A stretch of 8,864 bases of DNA. Source: Pseudomonadota bacterium (GTDB lineage: Bacteria > Pseudomonadota > Alphaproteobacteria > Micropepsales > Micropepsaceae). Positions 6,186 through 8,864 of this stretch are shown in pieces (positions within the stretch are counted from its first letter, which is position 1; each line of letters starts with the position of its first letter). Both the position numbers and the translations under genes were made by a program. The stretch is from the NCBI GenBank assembly GCA_023427355.1, contig JAEZBK010000017.1, forward strand, positions 1 to 8,864. The letters run 5' to 3'. The notes beneath the pieces were generated by a model. It saw only the letters and a program-made list of their open reading frames with translations, was not told the DNA's origin and searched no databases.

Positions 6186-6220
6186 GCGGCAAAACAAAAA
6201 GCTTGCAGGGATGGGGTGTC

Positions 6221-7174
6221 ATGCGATCAGCCATTGCGCCAATGGCGCTGCTGCTTCTGGCCGGGGTTGCGCTGGCCCAGGCGCCTTCACCCCTGCCGGG
6301 ACCGGCTCCGGGCAGGGGCGCGCAGGAGCGCGTACTCAAACATTCCCTGGCGCCCAAGCCCGATCCTTTGACGCCTTATACCGCGCCCAACCGGCCGCAC
6401 TACAAGCTGGCGGAGATCATGGCATCTCATGCCCGCCAGCTGCGCTGGTCGCAAGAGGTCATGCGCGATCGCCATTTCACCGCAAGCTTCATCCAGATGG
6501 CGCCGGGCGAGAAGACGCGCCGTCTCATGTATCCCGACAATGAGATTTTCTTCGTGGTGCAGTCCGGCCAGATGCGCGTCAGCGTGGATGGGCTGGAGCC
6601 TTTCGTGGCGGGCAAGAGCGTGGTGGTCCAGGTGCCGGCACGCACCATGTTCCACGTCGAGACGCTGGGCGATACGCCGGTTTTGCGCTTCGAGGTGGTG
6701 CATACCGGCATGCTGCCCATTTATGACGATGCCCAACAGCCCGATCCGGTGGCCGGACAGGACTATATCCGCGTCGCCTTTTCGGCGCCCGCCACGCCGC
6801 CAAAGCTCGATCCGGCGCAGGTCACCATCAATTTCGACAAGGATATCGTGCAGGATGGCGGCCGCGCCGGGCGTTGGCTGAAAGCGGGCAGCTTTATCCG
6901 CGGCATGTCCATCCCCACGCCGCCGCGCGATGATCTGGGCCACTGGCACACCGAAACCAGCGAGCTGTATTTCATCATGGAAGGCCAGCAGGACTTCCAG
7001 CTCGAAGGCGTGGAGCCTTTCATCGCCGTGCAGGGCGACGTGGTCTATGTTCCCTTCGGCCGCTATCACCGCAACAATTTCACCGGCGGTGGCATGGCGA
7101 CACGTCTGGCCATTTTCCCGGCCGGCAACATCAACAATCTGGATCCGCAAAATCCCTCGCGGCAGGCGCCATGA
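6221..7174 (+). CDS. Exported double-cupin protein A
   Basis: A 317-residue protein with a signal peptide (MRSAIAPMALLLLAGVALAQ, likely cleaved near residue 19-21), a proline-rich linker to ~55, then two cupin barrels. The second barrel (~222-301) has a complete metal site: GHWHTETSELYFIMEG gives His241, His243 and Glu248 in the H-X-H-X4-E-X6-G pattern, and GDVVYVPFGRYHRNN gives His283. The first barrel (~86-160) has lost the paired histidines but keeps Glu108 and His145, so it probably does not bind metal normally. Exact function is unknown; cupins include dioxygenases, isomerases and binding proteins. The ATG at 6221 is preferred over an upstream TTG because it starts the signal peptide cleanly and has AGGGA nine bases upstream. 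Its stop overlaps the start of a close paralog, suggesting the two act together outside the cytoplasm. Confidence 0.88.
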   Translation: MRSAIAPMALLLLAGVALAQAPSPLPGPAPGRGAQERVLKHSLAPKPDPLTPYTAPNRPHYKLAEIMASHARQLRWSQEVMRDRHFTASFIQMAPGEKTRRLMYPDNEIFFVVQSGQMRVSVDGLEPFVAGKSVVVQVPARTMFHVETLGDTPVLRFEVVHTGMLPIYDDAQQPDPVAGQDYIRVAFSAPATPPKLDPAQVTINFDKDIVQDGGRAGRWLKAGSFIRGMSIPTPPRDDLGHWHTETSELYFIMEGQQDFQLEGVEPFIAVQGDVVYVPFGRYHRNNFTGGGMATRLAIFPAGNINNLDPQNPSRQAP

Positions 7175-8079
7175 AAAAGCTGCTTCTTGCAATGGCCCTG
7201 CTGGCGACGCCGGCGCTGGCGCACAATGCGCCGGCCAATCTGAAATATGGCTGGGCCCCCAAGCCGATCTCTGCCCCCTTTCTTGCTCCCAATCGCCCGC
7301 ACTGGAAGCTGGACGATCTGGTGAAGGATCACGCTGGGCAGAAAAGCTGGTCGCAAATGGTGGTCCGCGACGCCAAGGGGCTGACGGGCACCTATATCCA
7401 GAGCGCGCCGGGCGAACGGTCCGCACGGGTGATGTATTCCGACACGGTGATCTTCTTCATCGTGCAGTCCGGCCGGTTGCACGTGAACATTGAAGGGTTG
7501 GAGCCGTTCGAGGCTGGCAAGGGTGTGCTGGTGCAGGTGCCCTCGGCGCGGATGTATGATGTCGAGACGCTGGGCGATCAGCCCGCCCTGCGCTTTGAAG
7601 TGACCCAGACGCTGGCACCGGCCATCTTTGCCGCCGATGAAAAGCCCGCTGTCCGCCCGGGCGCGCGCTATGTCCCGACCGGCTATTACACCGCCCCGAC
7701 CGCCTATGGTGACAAAAAGCCCTTCATTGATTTCCAGAAGGACATTGTCGAAGGCGGTGGCCGCGGCGGCGGTTCGGTGCAGGATGATCTGATTTCGGCC
7801 AACATCAACCGCCAGGCGTCGGTGCCGCGTCCGCCCGACAGCGACAAGGGCCATTTCCATATCGGCACCTCGGAATTCTGGTTCATCCTGGAAGGCCAGG
7901 TGAATTTCCTGATCGAAGGCGTGCCCTATTTCACTGCCACGCAGGGCGATATCGTCTATGCACCCGCGGGCCGCTGGCACCGCGCCACCTCGGGGGGCAC
8001 CGGCATGGCCACGCGCGTCTCGATCCATCCCGTCGCCAGCTCGATCAACGCGCTGGATCCGGTCACGCCGGGACGCTGA
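7171..8079 (+). CDS. Exported double-cupin protein B, paralog of A
   Basis: 302 residues with a signal peptide (MKKLLLAMALLATPALA, cleavage after residue 17) and two cupin barrels. It shares with protein A the segments APNRPH.KL, VQSG, GLEPF.AGK, VQVP, VETLGD.P.LRFEV, .DFQKDIV/.NFDKDIV and the whole C-terminal metal motif, so the pair arose by tandem duplication. The second barrel is complete: HFHIGTSEFWFILEG gives His228, His230 and Glu235, and GDIVYAPAGRWH gives His270. The first barrel has no metal ligands at all (Val and Asp where A keeps Glu108 and His145). A glycine-rich stretch GGGRGGG lies at 195-201. The ATGA overlap (7171-7174) with gene A implies translational coupling; a separate ribosome binding site is weak. 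Function is not known. Confidence 0.88.
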   Translation: MKKLLLAMALLATPALAHNAPANLKYGWAPKPISAPFLAPNRPHWKLDDLVKDHAGQKSWSQMVVRDAKGLTGTYIQSAPGERSARVMYSDTVIFFIVQSGRLHVNIEGLEPFEAGKGVLVQVPSARMYDVETLGDQPALRFEVTQTLAPAIFAADEKPAVRPGARYVPTGYYTAPTAYGDKKPFIDFQKDIVEGGGRGGGSVQDDLISANINRQASVPRPPDSDKGHFHIGTSEFWFILEGQVNFLIEGVPYFTATQGDIVYAPAGRWHRATSGGTGMATRVSIHPVASSINALDPVTPGR

Positions 8080-8090
8080 CGGCAAGCGAC

Positions 8091-8450
8091 ATGAGCAGGG
8101 CAAACGTGGAGCGTGACGTGTGGCGGGCAGCGGAGCGGCTGCTGCGCATCTATGGCGAGTTGGCCGAAGAGGAATGCCGTGACCGGATTTCCTATTGCCA
8201 CATGACCTGGCAGTGGTCCGAGGCGCGCGCCTGGCGGCTGCGGCTGGACACGCTGCGGCGCCTGCGCGGGGGCGAGAAGCCGCCCTTGTTTCTGGACGAG
8301 GCGGTGGCCGCGGGACGCTTCCAGGATTTCCTCGCCGAACAGGAAACCCAGGATAGGGACGCGGCATCGTTGGAGCAGGAGGTTACGGCGGTGATCCGCG
8401 ATCTGGTCCGCGCGCGCCTGCGTGAAGCAGGTGCCGCCTCTCCCGCCTAG
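8091..8450 (+). CDS. Small charged helical protein, unknown
   Basis: A 119-residue protein, rich in Arg, Glu, Ala and Leu, with no signal peptide, membrane helix or motif that I recognise. It looks mainly alpha-helical: helices at about 3-30, 38-60 and 82-113 are suggested by the charge pattern. A short aromatic and cysteine-bearing stretch CRDRISYCHMTWQWSEARAW at 29-48 is its most distinctive part. It follows cupin B by 11 bases on the same strand, so it is probably the last gene of that operon, though its ribosome binding site is weak. Lacking a signal peptide, it should stay in the cytoplasm, unlike the cupins. It may be a lineage-restricted hypothetical protein. Confidence 0.65.
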   Translation: MSRANVERDVWRAAERLLRIYGELAEEECRDRISYCHMTWQWSEARAWRLRLDTLRRLRGGEKPPLFLDEAVAAGRFQDFLAEQETQDRDAASLEQEVTAVIRDLVRARLREAGAASPA

Positions 8451-8477
8451 GTCTTGCGCTTCTGGCCGGATGGTCCT

Positions 8478-8660
8478 TTAGGCATGGGCTAAGATGGCCT
8501 CGCACTCGGCAAGCTGGCGCTGGTAGTGCGCCACAAAAGCCATCGTGTTGTCCTTGCCGTCCATGTGGGGGCGAAAGCCGTGGTTCTCGACTTGGCCGAG
8601 CCAATACCGGGCATTTCCGGCGGCGCGCTGCATCTGGTCGGTAAAGCTGGTCTGGTACAT
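8478..8660 (-). CDS. 60-residue protein, unknown
   Basis: A short gene of 60 codons beginning MYQTSFTDQMQRAAGNARYW. It is probably real because AAAGGA (8674-8669) lies eight bases before the ATG at 8660, the best-spaced ordinary ribosome binding site in the window. The protein is soluble, likely two helices around a middle segment GFRPHMDGKDN, and ends in QRQLAECEAILAHA. I do not recognise the family. It converges on the 119-residue gene with 27 bases between stops and no obvious terminator. Confidence 0.65.
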   Translation of the reverse strand: MYQTSFTDQMQRAAGNARYWLGQVENHGFRPHMDGKDNTMAFVAHYQRQLAECEAILAHA

Positions 8661-8675
8661 AGGCGTAGTCCTTTA

Positions 8676-8689
8676 GGTCAGTAATGACC
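8676..8689 (-). repeat. Small hairpin just upstream of the 60-residue gene's ribosome binding site
   Basis: GGTCA and TGACC arms (8676-8680 / 8685-8689) with a four-base loop lie directly in front of AAAGGA in the leader of the minus-strand gene. A second GC hairpin CCCC-GCA-GGGG is at 8714-8724. They may stabilise the leader or be incidental. Confidence 0.35.
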
Positions 8690-8836
8690 CCTCAGTTCCA
8701 CCCTAGCCCCCAGCCCCGCAGGGGTAAACCCGGCCAGATTTCAAACTGTACCAGTGCCCAATGTTGGTGTGATACGGCATAAGCTATTGAAAACAAATAG
8801 TTTGGAAAGCCATGCTCAACCCCTGATTGCGGTTGT

Positions 8837-8864
8837 TTGACACGCCCAAAGTCATCCGTATAAG
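8837..8864 (+). promoter_or_regulatory. Near-consensus sigma-70 promoter at the right edge
   Basis: TTGACA (8837-8842) is a perfect -35 box and TATAAG (8859-8864) matches five of six of the -10, with a 16-base spacer. AT-rich sequence upstream (8785-8805) could act as an UP element. The start point is beyond the window. Such strength is typical of rRNA, tRNA or other highly expressed genes, so a stable RNA or housekeeping gene may lie just to the right. Confidence 0.7.

Noticed and set aside
7066..8367. 433-codon minus-strand frame opposite the cupin genes
   Set aside because: Arg/His/Gly-rich shadow; the cupin motifs on the plus strand explain the region.
8784..8800. CTATT/AATAG inverted repeat as an operator
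   Set aside because: Five-base arms in AT-rich sequence are easily due to chance; more likely part of an UP-like region of the edge promoter.

Overview
The window looks like chromosomal DNA of a GC-rich alphaproteobacterium. The pointers are an EcfG-type sigma factor followed by a HisKA_2-family sensor kinase (the alphaproteobacterial general stress response arrangement), alphaproteobacterial-style dihydrolipoamide dehydrogenase and HpcH/HpaI aldolase proteins, and a tRNA-Leu(UAA) with an encoded CCA. Genus cannot be fixed from the sequence. I see no phage, IS, CRISPR or plasmid functions.

Layout. 1-2005 (+): the 3' end of an ecfG-like sigma gene overlapping a membrane histidine kinase by 65 bp. 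2006-2315: a gene-free gap. 2316-3716 (+): lpdA. 3715-3786: two adjacent inverted repeats between convergent genes, the second resembling a dispersed REP-type element. 3802-4994 (-): an FAD-dependent monooxygenase whose last ~79 codons are out of frame because one base is missing near 4041-4044. Only 28 bp from its start codon, 5023-5775 (+) encodes an HpcH/HpaI-family aldolase. 5776-5992 (+): a compact unit that I do not recognise, with a possible promoter, a Shine-Dalgarno sequence matching 16 nt of the 16S rRNA 3' end by complementarity, a 20-codon ORF, a 16S-tail mimic inside that ORF, and a very strong intrinsic terminator. It converges on tRNA-Leu(UAA) at 6004-6092 (-). 6221-8079 (+): two exported, paralogous double-cupin proteins joined by an ATGA overlap, followed at 8091-8450 by a small unknown gene that is probably co-transcribed. 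8478-8660 (-): a 60-residue unknown protein with a good ribosome binding site. 8837-8864 (+): a near-consensus sigma-70 promoter that fires out of the window.

How the parts relate. The sigma factor and kinase probably belong to the PhyR-NepR-EcfG stress circuit; the partners would lie upstream of base 1. The aldolase and monooxygenase may share a divergent control region, but their substrates cannot be read from the sequence. The cupin pair looks like one functional unit outside the cytoplasm. The most unusual item is the 5776-5992 unit: the same RNA carries both the complement of the 16S tail and an imitation of that tail, which can pair with each other and bury the start of the short ORF.
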